A DNA stretch of 64,000 nucleotides from JABIFK01 sp047619225 (GTDB lineage Bacteria; Latescibacterota; UBA2968). The number at the start of each line of letters is the position of its first letter. The stretch's first letter is position 1. Shown here piece by piece: positions 24,556-33,853 of this stretch. The stretch is from the NCBI GenBank assembly GCA_047619225.1, contig JBLHJX010000003.1:5003-69002 (forward strand), written 5' to 3'. The notes beneath the pieces are model-generated. The model was not told the origin of the DNA and searched no databases. It saw only the letters and a list, made by a program, of their open reading frames with translations. Position numbers and translations under genes: made by a program.

Positions 24556-24822
24556 ATGAAAGAGTTGCGCGAAGCGGGTATTTATGTCAACGCATCGCTC
24601 GCACCTGTATTATATTGCCAACCCCGAGAATTTGCCCAACAGATCGCAGAATCGGCAGATGGTGTGTATTTTGGGAAAATGGATTACACGAGCAAAACCG
24701 CGATCAAGACCATGCCCAAAGCGCGCGCTTATTTTCACAGCAAGGCGTATGAAGAACTGATTGAGGAATTGCGCGAGGCGTTGGAAGATGTGGGGATGCT
24801 GAAGAAGGAAGAGACTGTATAA
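24556..24822 (+). pseudogene. C-terminal remnant of a radical SAM-type protein
   Basis: An 88-codon frame begins with ATG at 24556, six bases after the TPR gene. The opening (KELREAGIYVNASLAPVL, then ADGVYFGKMDY) resembles the end of a radical SAM barrel of the SPL-like group, where a helix is followed by a strand ending in AP and later a GK-M-Y strand. The iron-sulfur cysteine motif (C-x3-C-x2-C) and the first two thirds of the barrel are missing. It may be a decayed gene or a short protein of new use. The family call is moderate. Confidence 0.45.
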
Positions 24823-24895
24823 ATGAATACGATGACAATCATGATACAATCAGATCGCATTTCCCTTTTTTAAAGGGAACACCGGAGGGTTTCGG

Positions 24896-26038
24896 ATGGC
24901 ACTTCAAATTGGTACTGCCGTTGTTGACATTACACCTCGAACGCCATGTTTTTTGGCGGGGTATGCAGGGCGTGATCATGGGCATGAATCTGTGCACGAT
25001 CCCATTTCTTTGCGTGCGTTTTATGCACGGGGTAGCAATGGCGATGCACTGGTTATTTCTGCCGATATTTTGTGGTTTTCGGATGCAATAATTGAGCGCG
25101 CGTTGCCTGTATTAGAAACCGAATTGGGTATTCCTTCTGGACATGTGTTTTTTATAGGGACGCATACCCATTCGGCTCCGAACGTATACAACGATGCCAA
25201 TAAGGCGTGGGCCCAAATGGTGGAAGCACAGGTTGTGACTGCTTCTGCGCTAGCCAAGTCGCGTTTGCAAGATGCGACTTTATTTGGTACAACGGGTGAG
25301 TCGAAGATTGGGATTAATCGACGTGAGCAATTGCCCGATGGCAAAATTATTTTGGGCGAGAACCCCAACGGGCCCATTGATAGAGAAGTGATTCTTATTG
25401 AGGCGCGAGACTCAGCAGGTGAGGCGATTGGCCGATTGGGCAATTTTGCATGTCATGGCACGATGCTGAGTCAACGCAATTATCAGTTGTCGGGCGATTG
25501 GCCAGGGCTTGCGGCATCTAAGTTGGAAGCGGATTGTGGATCGCCTTTTGTGTTTTTAAATGGCGGGTGCGCCAATATCGCGCCCCGAGATGATCGCAAA
25601 GAATCCTTTGAAAAGGTTGAGGCATTGTCTTCGGAGTTTGTGAATGATGTAAAAGGGATGGTTGCTGGGTTGGGAGCATTGGATGGTGACGACGCGATTG
25701 TGGGTGCCGAGTTGGATATTTACTTGCCGCGCAAATTACGCGATGTAGATGAGGGGATGGGCAAATTTTGCAAGGTACGCATTCAGGGTTTGCGTATAGG
25801 CCCTCTTCGGATTATTGGTTTTCCTGGTGAGGTGTTTGCCCAAACAGCAATGGCGGTGAAAGAGAACCACCCTATGACCATGGTATGTTCATATGTAGCA
25901 GGCAGTCGTGCGGGATATGTGCCTGTTGCCGAGGCCTATGAAACGGGTGGATATGAGGTGCGGGTATCCCCCTATGCCGAGGAGGCTGAAGCTGTTTTGC
26001 GCCAAGGCTTCTTAGATTTGTTGGATAAACTCAAATAG
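24896..26038 (+). CDS. Neutral/alkaline ceramidase-like hydrolase
   Basis: The protein has 380 residues from an ATG behind GGAGG. A TTCCCTTT/AAAGGGAA hairpin lies 17 bp before the ATG. It has the N-terminal domain features of the neutral/alkaline non-lysosomal ceramidase family: GTAVVDITPRTPCFLAGY at the start, the zinc-type GTHTHSAPNVY, and later FACHGTMLS and NGGCANIAPR. Such short cytoplasmic members, lacking a signal peptide and the C-terminal Ig-like domain, occur widely in environmental bacteria and are probably not ceramidases. It may hydrolyse an amide or ester in sugar or lipid breakdown. A strong terminator follows. Confidence 0.78.
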   Translation: MALQIGTAVVDITPRTPCFLAGYAGRDHGHESVHDPISLRAFYARGSNGDALVISADILWFSDAIIERALPVLETELGIPSGHVFFIGTHTHSAPNVYNDANKAWAQMVEAQVVTASALAKSRLQDATLFGTTGESKIGINRREQLPDGKIILGENPNGPIDREVILIEARDSAGEAIGRLGNFACHGTMLSQRNYQLSGDWPGLAASKLEADCGSPFVFLNGGCANIAPRDDRKESFEKVEALSSEFVNDVKGMVAGLGALDGDDAIVGAELDIYLPRKLRDVDEGMGKFCKVRIQGLRIGPLRIIGFPGEVFAQTAMAVKENHPMTMVCSYVAGSRAGYVPVAEAYETGGYEVRVSPYAEEAEAVLRQGFLDLLDKLK

Positions 26039-26060
26039 AACCAAAGCGTATCCCATTGGT

Positions 26061-26105
26061 AAATAGGCGGACAATACTTTTATGTATTGTCCGCCTATTT
26101 TTATG
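26061..26105 (+). terminator. Strong bidirectional terminator
   Basis: Perfect 17-bp arms (26061-26077 and 26084-26100) with a 6-base loop are followed by TTTT. It separates the + strand ceramidase-like gene from the converging minus-strand cluster. Confidence 0.9.
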
Positions 26106-26154
26106 CTCCAAAATAGGAGCTCTTTTCATTTCTCTTATGCAGAGGCACAGGTTT

Positions 26155-26913
26155 TTAATCCACGTCCAATACATAACGGGCCAAAGGCGAGAGCCTTTTT
26201 GCTGTTTCTGGACGCAAGTAGGCGCGCTGATCTGTTTGTTGTTTGTGTTCACGGGCAATAAATGCGCAGTGCAATGTGCGGCGAGGTTGCCCGTCTTGGT
26301 TGGTATAAGAACTGTGCCAGAGACTGCCATTAAAAACGGCGACAGAACCCGCTTTGCCCGTTAGAAAAGTCTGATCGGGGTGGTCGGCCTTGCGATCTTC
26401 TATGTAGTCAACAACGCGTCCGGGAGTTAAGTGTGAACCTGGAATGATGCGTGTGGAGCCGTTGGTTTCGGTGAAGTCGTCGAGCATCCACATGGAGTTG
26501 ACTGTGTGATAAGGCCCGCCGGGTACGGTGGGTTCACCCGTGTCGGCATGTAGGATTTGCAGACCAAACCCTTGGAGAGGATCGTGACCATTGACGGAAT
26601 GTAGTTTAAAGGGGCGTTGTAAGACATGATGCACTGCAGCCAATAAGATGGGTTCTAAATAGACTGGGTCAAAAACTTTCCCTTTGTTCGTCAAGTCGGC
26701 CAGACGGCGAACACCCTCCATCTGTGCCACTTCTACACCGGCTTTTTCTCCTTCTGTTTCGTATATAGCATCAAATGTTTCTCGCAGTGCACCCAACCAT
26801 TGTGTGTCGATGATGTCTTGAAAGACCGTATATCCTTGTTTGTCCAATTGGTGTATGTGTTTCTCACTCAGGGCTTGGGGTTTAAGCCCCAACGCGATCA
26901 GCTTGGAATCCAT
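26155..26913 (-). CDS. Phytanoyl-CoA dioxygenase (PhyH) family oxygenase
   Basis: The protein has 252 residues. It shows canonical non-haem iron ligands, H-x-D in LHADTGEP (about residue 120) and a distal His in LWHSSYTN (about 201), followed by the Arg pair QPRRTLH for 2-oxoglutarate. MWMLDDFTETNGSTRIIPGSH, read in blocks, is the usual core strand region. The family hydroxylates diverse small molecules using O2 and 2-oxoglutarate. It is the last gene of a long minus-strand cluster for sugar and polysaccharide breakdown. The substrate is unknown. Unlike the PhyH at 13131, its metal triad is intact. Confidence 0.88.
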   Translation of the reverse strand: MDSKLIALGLKPQALSEKHIHQLDKQGYTVFQDIIDTQWLGALRETFDAIYETEGEKAGVEVAQMEGVRRLADLTNKGKVFDPVYLEPILLAAVHHVLQRPFKLHSVNGHDPLQGFGLQILHADTGEPTVPGGPYHTVNSMWMLDDFTETNGSTRIIPGSHLTPGRVVDYIEDRKADHPDQTFLTGKAGSVAVFNGSLWHSSYTNQDGQPRRTLHCAFIAREHKQQTDQRAYLRPETAKRLSPLARYVLDVD

Positions 26914-26941
26914 GTGTCATGTGTCCTTTGGTCTATTTTGT

Positions 26942-28000
26942 TTACAGTGTCCACGTGTGTGCCGTGATATTGAATTGTTCTGCCAACCAATTATAAGCGA
27001 TGTGAAGCGATTCTTCGGTAGGGCGGTGACCTGAGGCATGATCAAAGAAGCCGATGCCGTTGGTGTTGCCATAGAGTGCATAAACTTTGCGGGCTTCTTC
27101 GAGATATTGCCAAGTGGCAGGGCGATCTGCTTCACCGCCGAAGAGCAGAAAAGGTTTGGGCGCAAAGAGGGCAAGCAGATGGTGGTGGGCCAGCGAGAAG
27201 CCTGGGCGGGTGATTTGATCACCCAGATACCACGGGGCATCCCAATTGGTGAAGGACCAACCCATACCAAAGTCGGAGCTGACGATGGCTTTGAAACGTT
27301 CGTCGAGGCAGCCGGCATAGAATGACATTTTGCCACCCAAAGAGTGGCCCATCACGCCTACGCGTTGTGGGTCAATTCTGGGTTGTTTAAGGAGCAGATC
27401 CAATGCTCGGCTGGTATCATATGTGAGTTTGGCGATGCCTGTCCAATTTGGATTGTCTTTGAGCAGTTTCTCCGCACCGTTTTGCCACCAGGAAAATCCA
27501 ACATTTTCTGTGGGTTCAGGTACGGTATTGTATGGAAAGGCTTCTGTACAGACCACGATATAACCTTGTTCTGTTAGATGACGGCCAAATTGAATCAGCG
27601 GCGATTCTTCAGCAAGTGGTTCTTGTGTTTCGATATTGAGGCCAATCATGCGATCTGGGTTGTAGAACGGAATCACCATACCTGGACAGGATTCTAACAA
27701 TGGATTTTTCGGTTCCATCAATAGAACGATCTGTTGCGTGGATGGGCTTGTTGGTTGTTTGAATACGGTACCGTGATATGCGGGTTGTTCAAATGTGCGA
27801 ATGATTTTGGGGGCGTGATCATAATCTGTGAATGAAGGAGCTCCCAATACGTCTTGCCAGCGACTTTGTAGATCTTTTCGTATAGATATCCAATCGTCGG
27901 GGGAAGGTGTTGACCCAACTGGAAAAATGGCGTCAATGGGTTCGGGATCACCAAAATCGGTATAAGTTGGTTTTGCTACTTGTTCTATAATCGATGCCAT
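26942..28000 (-). CDS. Alpha/beta hydrolase, dienelactone-hydrolase/acetyl-esterase-like
   Basis: The protein has 352 residues without a signal peptide. The nucleophile elbow GHSLGGK (Ser at about 219), the acid in GGEADRP and the catalytic His in DHASGHRP appear in the order of the alpha/beta hydrolase triad. The DWISIRKDLQSRW N-terminal cap and VGVMGHSLGG segment are like the acetyl-xylan-esterase/DLH-related group of plant polysaccharide-degrading bacteria. It probably removes acyl or methyl groups from sugars in the cytoplasm. It is spaced 28 bp from the PhyH gene, so the two are likely co-transcribed. Confidence 0.8.
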   Translation of the reverse strand: MASIIEQVAKPTYTDFGDPEPIDAIFPVGSTPSPDDWISIRKDLQSRWQDVLGAPSFTDYDHAPKIIRTFEQPAYHGTVFKQPTSPSTQQIVLLMEPKNPLLESCPGMVIPFYNPDRMIGLNIETQEPLAEESPLIQFGRHLTEQGYIVVCTEAFPYNTVPEPTENVGFSWWQNGAEKLLKDNPNWTGIAKLTYDTSRALDLLLKQPRIDPQRVGVMGHSLGGKMSFYAGCLDERFKAIVSSDFGMGWSFTNWDAPWYLGDQITRPGFSLAHHHLLALFAPKPFLLFGGEADRPATWQYLEEARKVYALYGNTNGIGFFDHASGHRPTEESLHIAYNWLAEQFNITAHTWTL

Positions 28001-28044
28001 AGTTTCAAATCCTTGAAAGATAGTTTGATCGAATGGTTGTTTTG

Positions 28045-29235
28045 TCAGGCGCGTTGGACAGGTCCAAAATCTTCAATTTTTTTTCTAATCAGCTCAAGTC
28101 GGGTTAAGTCGGCATCGGGGGGTACGTTGTCTGAAACGCCAAGAATGAGGTGATCTCCGCGACCCAAATTGTCGAATATTTCTTCGAGATAGGCTTCAAA
28201 CTGTCTATCGGTCATGTTACTTTGCAAGAGTGCGATAGATGGAATGCCTCCCCAAATGGTGATGTTTGGAATCGCTGTACGCAATTCGGCTAATGTACAC
28301 TGTGTCATCGGGGCGGGGCAAACCGATTCTGCTACGTCAAAACGACAATTGGGATACAGAGGCAAGAGATTGCGGTTTTCACCATCACAATGTGTCAGCA
28401 AGATTTTACCTGCGCTGTGTAGGCGGTCGGCCACTTTTTGTAACCATGGCGTGATTTCTTCAATAAAAAAGGGTGGCCAAGTAAGATCTTGATCGTAGTT
28501 GGCACCCCAAAACACAACCTCCGCATCACTTTGAACCAGTGCATCTAGTGCGGCATCAAAAAATGGGATCATGTGTTCACAGAGCCTGTTTAGGTCTTCA
28601 CGTGCATCATGATAAAAATAGAAGAACTGATCCATAGGTGTCAGTTCGTGTAAGATGAGGTGCATTGGGGAGGCCGCCATTGGACCTCGGGCCACGGCAA
28701 TACCTTGATCACCCATGCGTTTTTGAAACTTTGAATACGACTCTGGTGCGGGTACAACTTGGATGTGGTCAAAGACAATACATAAGGCATCTAAGTCATC
28801 GAGGGTGTGCAATGGATAATGTTTGACAAAAGGTAGGGATATGCCGTCAACTTTCATGTGATCTGCGCGGTAAAGATGCGAATGGATCGTGCCTACCGGT
28901 GTTTGGATGTCTGTGATGAGGTTTTCTCCGTCATCATGGCTTTGAATGGGCAGGTTCTGCAATTCAACCCGATAGGGGTAGTCTGAGTGGTTGTCTAAGC
29001 CCAAACTACGCAAAGAGATATCGCGTCCATTGGGAATCGTAAAATCTGCACCCACTGCATGACACGCAACATCGAGTGTTTGTGCAATTTCAACCGTATT
29101 CTTGTTGGCTAGCTGGGGGGGGAGCGTGTTGCGCGCTCGGTGGGCAATGGACCACAGATCCATTCGTGGAGCCCAAGGAATTTGATCGGTTGCTTCTCCC
29201 TGAATGGTGGCGAGTATGCGTTGTTTGTGTGTCAT
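28045..29235 (-). CDS. Uroporphyrinogen decarboxylase-like (URO-D superfamily) protein
   Basis: The protein has 396 residues. It starts MTHKQRILATIQGE, as typical of the corrinoid-methyltransferase-like branch of URO-D proteins. A TIM barrel follows, with LTHCDGEN and an IWGGIPS segment near the C-terminus. True HemE motifs (the N-terminal RQAGRY) are absent, so it is not a haem enzyme. Such proteins in Latescibacteria-like genomes are common next to sugar catabolic genes but uncharacterised. A promoter-like pair lies upstream at 29270-29299, making this probably the first gene of a three-gene transcript. Confidence 0.75.
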   Translation of the reverse strand: MTHKQRILATIQGEATDQIPWAPRMDLWSIAHRARNTLPPQLANKNTVEIAQTLDVACHAVGADFTIPNGRDISLRSLGLDNHSDYPYRVELQNLPIQSHDDGENLITDIQTPVGTIHSHLYRADHMKVDGISLPFVKHYPLHTLDDLDALCIVFDHIQVVPAPESYSKFQKRMGDQGIAVARGPMAASPMHLILHELTPMDQFFYFYHDAREDLNRLCEHMIPFFDAALDALVQSDAEVVFWGANYDQDLTWPPFFIEEITPWLQKVADRLHSAGKILLTHCDGENRNLLPLYPNCRFDVAESVCPAPMTQCTLAELRTAIPNITIWGGIPSIALLQSNMTDRQFEAYLEEIFDNLGRGDHLILGVSDNVPPDADLTRLELIRKKIEDFGPVQRA

Positions 29236-29269
29236 GGTATGCTCCTTCTTTGTTAAGCAGTTACCATGA

Positions 29270-29299
29270 ACATTACTTCGATACCTTGGATTACGTCAA
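29270..29299 (-). promoter_or_regulatory. Possible promoter for URO-D-like operon
   Basis: On the minus strand, TTGACG (29294-29299), 18 bp, TAATGT (29270-29275). It is followed by GAAGGAG and the ATG at 29235. Confidence 0.4.
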
Positions 29300-29341
29300 A
29301 GGATATTTCTTAAAACAATGAATCAAGCAGATGTAGATCGC

Positions 29342-31234
29342 TCAAATAGGGTCAATGTCGACCGAATGAATTTGGTTATTGATGCTTACTTCGAGGTGAT
29401 TATCTGAGACGCTTATATCAATCTCAGGCACTGTTTCTTTAAATGGAACAAAGACCATATGGTGTGTATAAGGCAATTGTACCTGACGGTGCGTTGCCAT
29501 CTCGTAGGCAGATTGTATTTTGCCATATTCTTGACTAAACCAACCGCGCGCTGGGTCTTTTCGTCCACAGGCGGCGTCAAAACGGAGGTCTTTTGTGTCT
29601 GGGAACTTGACTAATACATTGCCCGATTCAGCGCCATAATCGGTGGTGATGGTGCCTTGTGATTCGTTCCAAGAGATTTCCCCAGGAAAGAAGTGGAGTA
29701 AGAATTCGAGGTCGTGTTTTGTTGTGCCAGAGATATGGTCTTTGACGATCCAAAAGCCCGAACAGTGGTCCTTGGGTTTGTGATAGGCGAGCCAACGTTC
29801 CCATGTGATGTTTTCAAGCTCACCACCCCAGGGGCCGTCGAATTTGCCGTAAGCGATGTCCAAGTCTTCTGTGTTTACCCATGGGTCGTGGGTGGCTGCA
29901 GTTGCGATCCAGTTGGGGTTCATGCGATCTTGTGGTTTGAGGGACCGCATGGCTTGGCCCTGTCCATCTATGAGAATGACGTTGTGCCCTCGGCTGGATG
30001 TGAGGTAGCGTCTTTCTGGTACATCTGCATAGGTAAAGCGCCCCATGGTGCCAATAAGGGGTTGGCCATAGGCCATGAGTTCAAATGTGAGCGCATCTTC
30101 ATGCTGATGACCATATCCAAAGGGCGCTGCTTCGAGCAAAGCATAATGGGCGTTTTCATCCCACCCATTGCGCATAACGGCTCTACGAGACCATGAAAAT
30201 CGATGGCTCTGATTTTGTGGTGGCGCGCCTTGAACACCATGGGTAGCTGCATGGATGAAGTCGGGGCGGGCAAATTTTTCACCCGCCGCGATGAGGCGTT
30301 GGCTGACGTCTCGTTGATCGGCATCGTTGAGCATGGGCAGTTTGCCATCGGGCCGCATGAGATACATGACATGCTCATACATTGAAATGAGATAGTCTCG
30401 ATACGTTTGCGAGAATTTTTGGTTTCCGATGCGATCTGTTTTGTCAAGGACGGCTTCAAAGTTGTGAATGCAAACAAATTGATATCCCGTGCTGTATTCC
30501 ACTTGTGCGCCGTCGGGGTGTACTTGTTTGATCATTTCTGCTTCAAATTTTTCAATGGTTATGCGTACCCAGTCTTGTGCGCGTTTGAATTCGGGAAAAA
30601 TAAGCCCGCAGGTGAGTACCCCATTGCTTTCCATGAGCAACCAATTGCCGCCTTTGGGGTTCTCTAGAAGAAATTCGGCATGGTCAGATATAGACCGCAA
30701 ATAATAGAGCCACGCATTTTGAGAGATGTTATCACTTTGTTTTAAAGCACCCAAGATAGAGGGCCAAGCACTCATGGTGCGAATGCCAGCTTCTATGGTA
30801 CGCCAGCAGGAGCGGTCATCCACTGTGGGGGGATGTCCGCCGACCCAAGTTTGAATCAGGGTGTCGAGCTCTTGGGCATATGTTTCGTCTTGTGTGGTGA
30901 GATAAGCGGAGGCCAATGTGGACCACCAACCGTGTCGATTGAGCGCCCATGTCCATTCCCAATCAATGCCGGGCTTCCAGGTCCAGTCGATGACGCTACC
31001 TGGCACAGTGCCCTGCTCATTGTAGAAGACAAATTCATGAGCAAGCCCTTTGAGGGCCGCATCGATCACATCGGCGTTGGCTTTTGCAAGCAGGGTTGGG
31101 TCGGGTTCTTCGCGGTTTCGAAAATAGGTGACCAATTCTGACAACGCCCTGCTGACGTTGTTTTGATCAGCGGCGGTTTTAACTTTTTCAAGCCCTGGGA
31201 ATGCTAAGTTTAGTTTTTCGAGGAGAGGATGCAT
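29342..31234 (-). CDS. Heparinase II/III family polysaccharide lyase-like protein
   Basis: The protein has 630 residues and no signal peptide. The N-terminal alpha/alpha toroid (about 1-340) includes GNWLLMESNGVL, with the Asn-Trp motif of this lyase class, and VEYSTGYQ with a candidate catalytic Tyr. The C-terminal beta-sandwich (about 360-625) has FGYGHQHEDALTFEL with the conserved His pair. Related enzymes cleave uronic-acid-containing polymers by beta-elimination, such as heparin, alginate or ulvan fragments. The lack of a signal peptide suggests action on imported oligosaccharides. The exact polymer cannot be read. The gene is 14 bp from the next heparinase-type gene. Confidence 0.82.
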   Translation of the reverse strand: MHPLLEKLNLAFPGLEKVKTAADQNNVSRALSELVTYFRNREEPDPTLLAKANADVIDAALKGLAHEFVFYNEQGTVPGSVIDWTWKPGIDWEWTWALNRHGWWSTLASAYLTTQDETYAQELDTLIQTWVGGHPPTVDDRSCWRTIEAGIRTMSAWPSILGALKQSDNISQNAWLYYLRSISDHAEFLLENPKGGNWLLMESNGVLTCGLIFPEFKRAQDWVRITIEKFEAEMIKQVHPDGAQVEYSTGYQFVCIHNFEAVLDKTDRIGNQKFSQTYRDYLISMYEHVMYLMRPDGKLPMLNDADQRDVSQRLIAAGEKFARPDFIHAATHGVQGAPPQNQSHRFSWSRRAVMRNGWDENAHYALLEAAPFGYGHQHEDALTFELMAYGQPLIGTMGRFTYADVPERRYLTSSRGHNVILIDGQGQAMRSLKPQDRMNPNWIATAATHDPWVNTEDLDIAYGKFDGPWGGELENITWERWLAYHKPKDHCSGFWIVKDHISGTTKHDLEFLLHFFPGEISWNESQGTITTDYGAESGNVLVKFPDTKDLRFDAACGRKDPARGWFSQEYGKIQSAYEMATHRQVQLPYTHHMVFVPFKETVPEIDISVSDNHLEVSINNQIHSVDIDPI

Positions 31235-31248
31235 GTAAGATTCCTAAT

Positions 31249-33777
31249 TTAAGCGATATGCCAAGCTGTTTCGCTGTTTTCTTGTATGCATCCTGGCATG
31301 ATCACTGTGGTCGTTTTGTTTTTTGTGAGCGATAGGGTGATGATGGGGTTGGGGGACGTCGTGTCAAGTTCTGCATCGCGCAGTTGAGGCCGCCCTTGTA
31401 TGACTTCGTAGACGACAATGAACCGGCTGTGTTTCTTGCGATTGCGCAGCACGAGCGTGTCGAGATACTTGTTTGGGTCTGCCGTGATTTCTTGCTGGGA
31501 GCGCCAACCAGGAGACCTATAAGTGATGAGTTCGGTGCAGGGGGTGAGGATGTGCGCTTTTACTTTTTCTGTGCCACGCCCCCAGGTGGCAGTCCATCCA
31601 CCCTCTGTTTTGCCTGCCGTTTGGAAATCTTTGAGTGGGTAGAATGAATGGTCTTGGTAAAGTGTTTCTTTGCGCGGTTTAAGGTTGGGCGCGACTTGGA
31701 GCGATTTGGGTGGCGCAATGACGCGTGTATTGTAATCGTGAAAGGTGCCGCCTGCTACATCGAAGAGGTCAATGAGAATGGGCAAGCCGTCAGGTTTGCG
31801 AAGTAGGGTGATGGCACGGCGCAAAGATATGCCGTCTTGGTGTTGTAGGTGCATATCAACAAATCGGGCAGAACCTTTGTTTGCAAAACCGAGGAGAGAA
31901 CTTGACGCGCCGGGGTAAAGATTGTGGCCATCGACGGTGACGGTTTGATGACTCGGTGTGGCTTTGACCCATTGATTGCCTGGGTGGTCGCAGATATAAC
32001 CGAGGTCGGGAAATATTTCGCGACCGTCAGTAAAGAGTTGCAAGGTGAGCGGGCCAGCATGGCGATGCCCCCGGCGTCCATCTTCTCCGAGAAGATAGAG
32101 TTGGGTGCGTTTGGCGCCTGAGCCGAATCCGACACAAGCGAGGTGACGGCCTTCGTAATAGTGGTTGAAGGCTTTGCTCGATTTTGGTCTTTTGGGCCGT
32201 TTGGAGAGGTCGGTGTTGAGAATAGCGAAGTCAGATGGGGGGCCGCTTTCGCCTGGGATGAGAATGTTGCATCGCTTTGCGGCAATGTCAAAGGTTCGCG
32301 TGGGTGTGCCCGAATGAAGAAAACTGTCATCCAGTGGTGGGTGTTTGCCTGCTGGTGTGGCGATGTTGGCGAATGCTTGAAAGGCTTTGGGTAAGATGCC
32401 TTTTGCATAAAAGTCTTGGGTGCCGCGCATCATTTCAGGAACGCGCCATAAGTCTTCGCCAATGGGTTTGTGCCCGTAGATGGGCGATTCTTTCATGGAG
32501 CCGTCAGTGTGAAATTGTCCGTCAAGAATCTGGTGATAACCTTTGAGGCCTGCGCTTAGTTCTGTTTTGTTGTTGTAAACAAGACCAAAGGCCACACGCG
32601 ATGCACGCACGGGACCGGCTTTGTTGGAAAGGGGTTCATAGGCTTTGACATCGAGGAAGAGTTCGAGTAAGAAGTCTTGTTCGATCTTTTGACGGGATTT
32701 TACTGAGAAGTGCTTTTTGACAATGTCGTATGCTTGGAAGAGTTTGAGAAAAGATCCGCCTGTGGTGCTGAGTTCCGTAGCTATACGGGAGCATCCCCAC
32801 AATCCTGTGGCGACACGTGTTGTGCGCGTGGTGGTTTTTTCGTGGTTGTATCCGTGTCGCCCATCATAAACGCTGATACTGGCATTGCGTTTGAATACCG
32901 TCGGCAGTTCATCGGCATGATCTGTGGCGTATCCGGGATCTGCATCGACCGTATCTTGGAAATAGCTGTGGAGCGGATAACCTGCATATACATTGGCAAA
33001 ACGATGGAGGATTTTTTCGAGAGATTGGGTGTAGATTTTTTTGCCCGTAAATGCATATGCCAGCGACAGGTCTTCGCTTCGGTTGATGGCCCACTGAATT
33101 TTAAGTGCGCGAATGTTGCCTGTAAAAGAGACGTGAATAGGTTGATTGACAAATCGCCCAGCTTTGTCACCCAAATGCCAGTCCTCGGTTTCGAGTTCTT
33201 CTTTGAGGACGTGAAATGTGTACGTCTTTTTTAGGCGAGGCAGTTCAAGTGCGCCGTTTTCGGGGTATTTCGCATTTGGGTACGTGATGTTGCAATAGGG
33301 GCAGGTGAGGGTATCTGGGTTTTCCCAGTCCCATTGCCAGAAGTAGCTGTTTAGGCCTTCTGGGGATTTTTTGTGTACACAGTTGGGGCAAAAGTTACCA
33401 CCGCGATTCCAAGGCCCCATATCTGGAATGAAGGTGTCGAAGAAGTTATTTGATTGGGCGATTACTTCGTTTGCACGTTTAAGGATATCATCACGCCATT
33501 TTTTCGCTGCGGGATGTTTTTTTACGTTGGCCCGCATGTATCGAATCTGTTCTTCTCGAATGAGGAGGCTGGGTTCGCGTTTGCCTTTGCCCGAAAAACG
33601 TGCCTTCCACCGTTCCCGTTTGGCACGATGTTTCTTTTCTTCTGCTGTGGGGTAGGCGACCATGGTGCCACCTGAATCAAATCCCATCCATTGGCGGAAT
33701 ATTTTCATTTCGCGTTTGTTGAGTTTGTGTACGGGTTTGTCGGGTAAGGGGATCTGTGTCTGAGCGACGGTTTCCAT
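31249..33777 (-). CDS. Large heparinase II/III-like protein with CxxC zinc-knuckle insert
   Basis: The protein has 842 residues. The N-terminal region is Lys/Arg-rich, and no signal peptide is seen. Two CxxC pairs (CPNC near residue 130 and CPYC near 160) form a probable zinc ribbon. An alpha/alpha barrel follows, with GRHGYNHEKTT and ASRVAFGLVYNN. The C-terminal beta-sandwich has GEDGRRGHRHAGPLTLQL, whose His pair matches the heparinase II/III active region. This long architecture is known mainly from uncultured bacteria. It presumably acts on uronate-containing polymers together with the neighbouring lyase. The function of the zinc knuckle is unknown. Confidence 0.78.
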   Translation of the reverse strand: METVAQTQIPLPDKPVHKLNKREMKIFRQWMGFDSGGTMVAYPTAEEKKHRAKRERWKARFSGKGKREPSLLIREEQIRYMRANVKKHPAAKKWRDDILKRANEVIAQSNNFFDTFIPDMGPWNRGGNFCPNCVHKKSPEGLNSYFWQWDWENPDTLTCPYCNITYPNAKYPENGALELPRLKKTYTFHVLKEELETEDWHLGDKAGRFVNQPIHVSFTGNIRALKIQWAINRSEDLSLAYAFTGKKIYTQSLEKILHRFANVYAGYPLHSYFQDTVDADPGYATDHADELPTVFKRNASISVYDGRHGYNHEKTTTRTTRVATGLWGCSRIATELSTTGGSFLKLFQAYDIVKKHFSVKSRQKIEQDFLLELFLDVKAYEPLSNKAGPVRASRVAFGLVYNNKTELSAGLKGYHQILDGQFHTDGSMKESPIYGHKPIGEDLWRVPEMMRGTQDFYAKGILPKAFQAFANIATPAGKHPPLDDSFLHSGTPTRTFDIAAKRCNILIPGESGPPSDFAILNTDLSKRPKRPKSSKAFNHYYEGRHLACVGFGSGAKRTQLYLLGEDGRRGHRHAGPLTLQLFTDGREIFPDLGYICDHPGNQWVKATPSHQTVTVDGHNLYPGASSSLLGFANKGSARFVDMHLQHQDGISLRRAITLLRKPDGLPILIDLFDVAGGTFHDYNTRVIAPPKSLQVAPNLKPRKETLYQDHSFYPLKDFQTAGKTEGGWTATWGRGTEKVKAHILTPCTELITYRSPGWRSQQEITADPNKYLDTLVLRNRKKHSRFIVVYEVIQGRPQLRDAELDTTSPNPIITLSLTKNKTTTVIMPGCIQENSETAWHIA

Positions 33778-33791
33778 GGTATATGCCTTAT

Positions 33792-33833
33792 AAAAAAAAT
33801 GCGAAGGTGCGTTTTAAGAGACCTGCACCTTCA
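33792..33833 (-). terminator. Terminator or attenuator after the Gfo/Idh gene
   Basis: On the minus strand, GAAGGTGC/GCACCTTC arms are followed by a run of eight T. It lies 15 bp before the start of the large heparinase-type gene with no room for a promoter between. It may therefore attenuate rather than end transcription. Confidence 0.7.
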
Positions 33834-33853
33834 CATTTTAAGAGATTTAGAAA

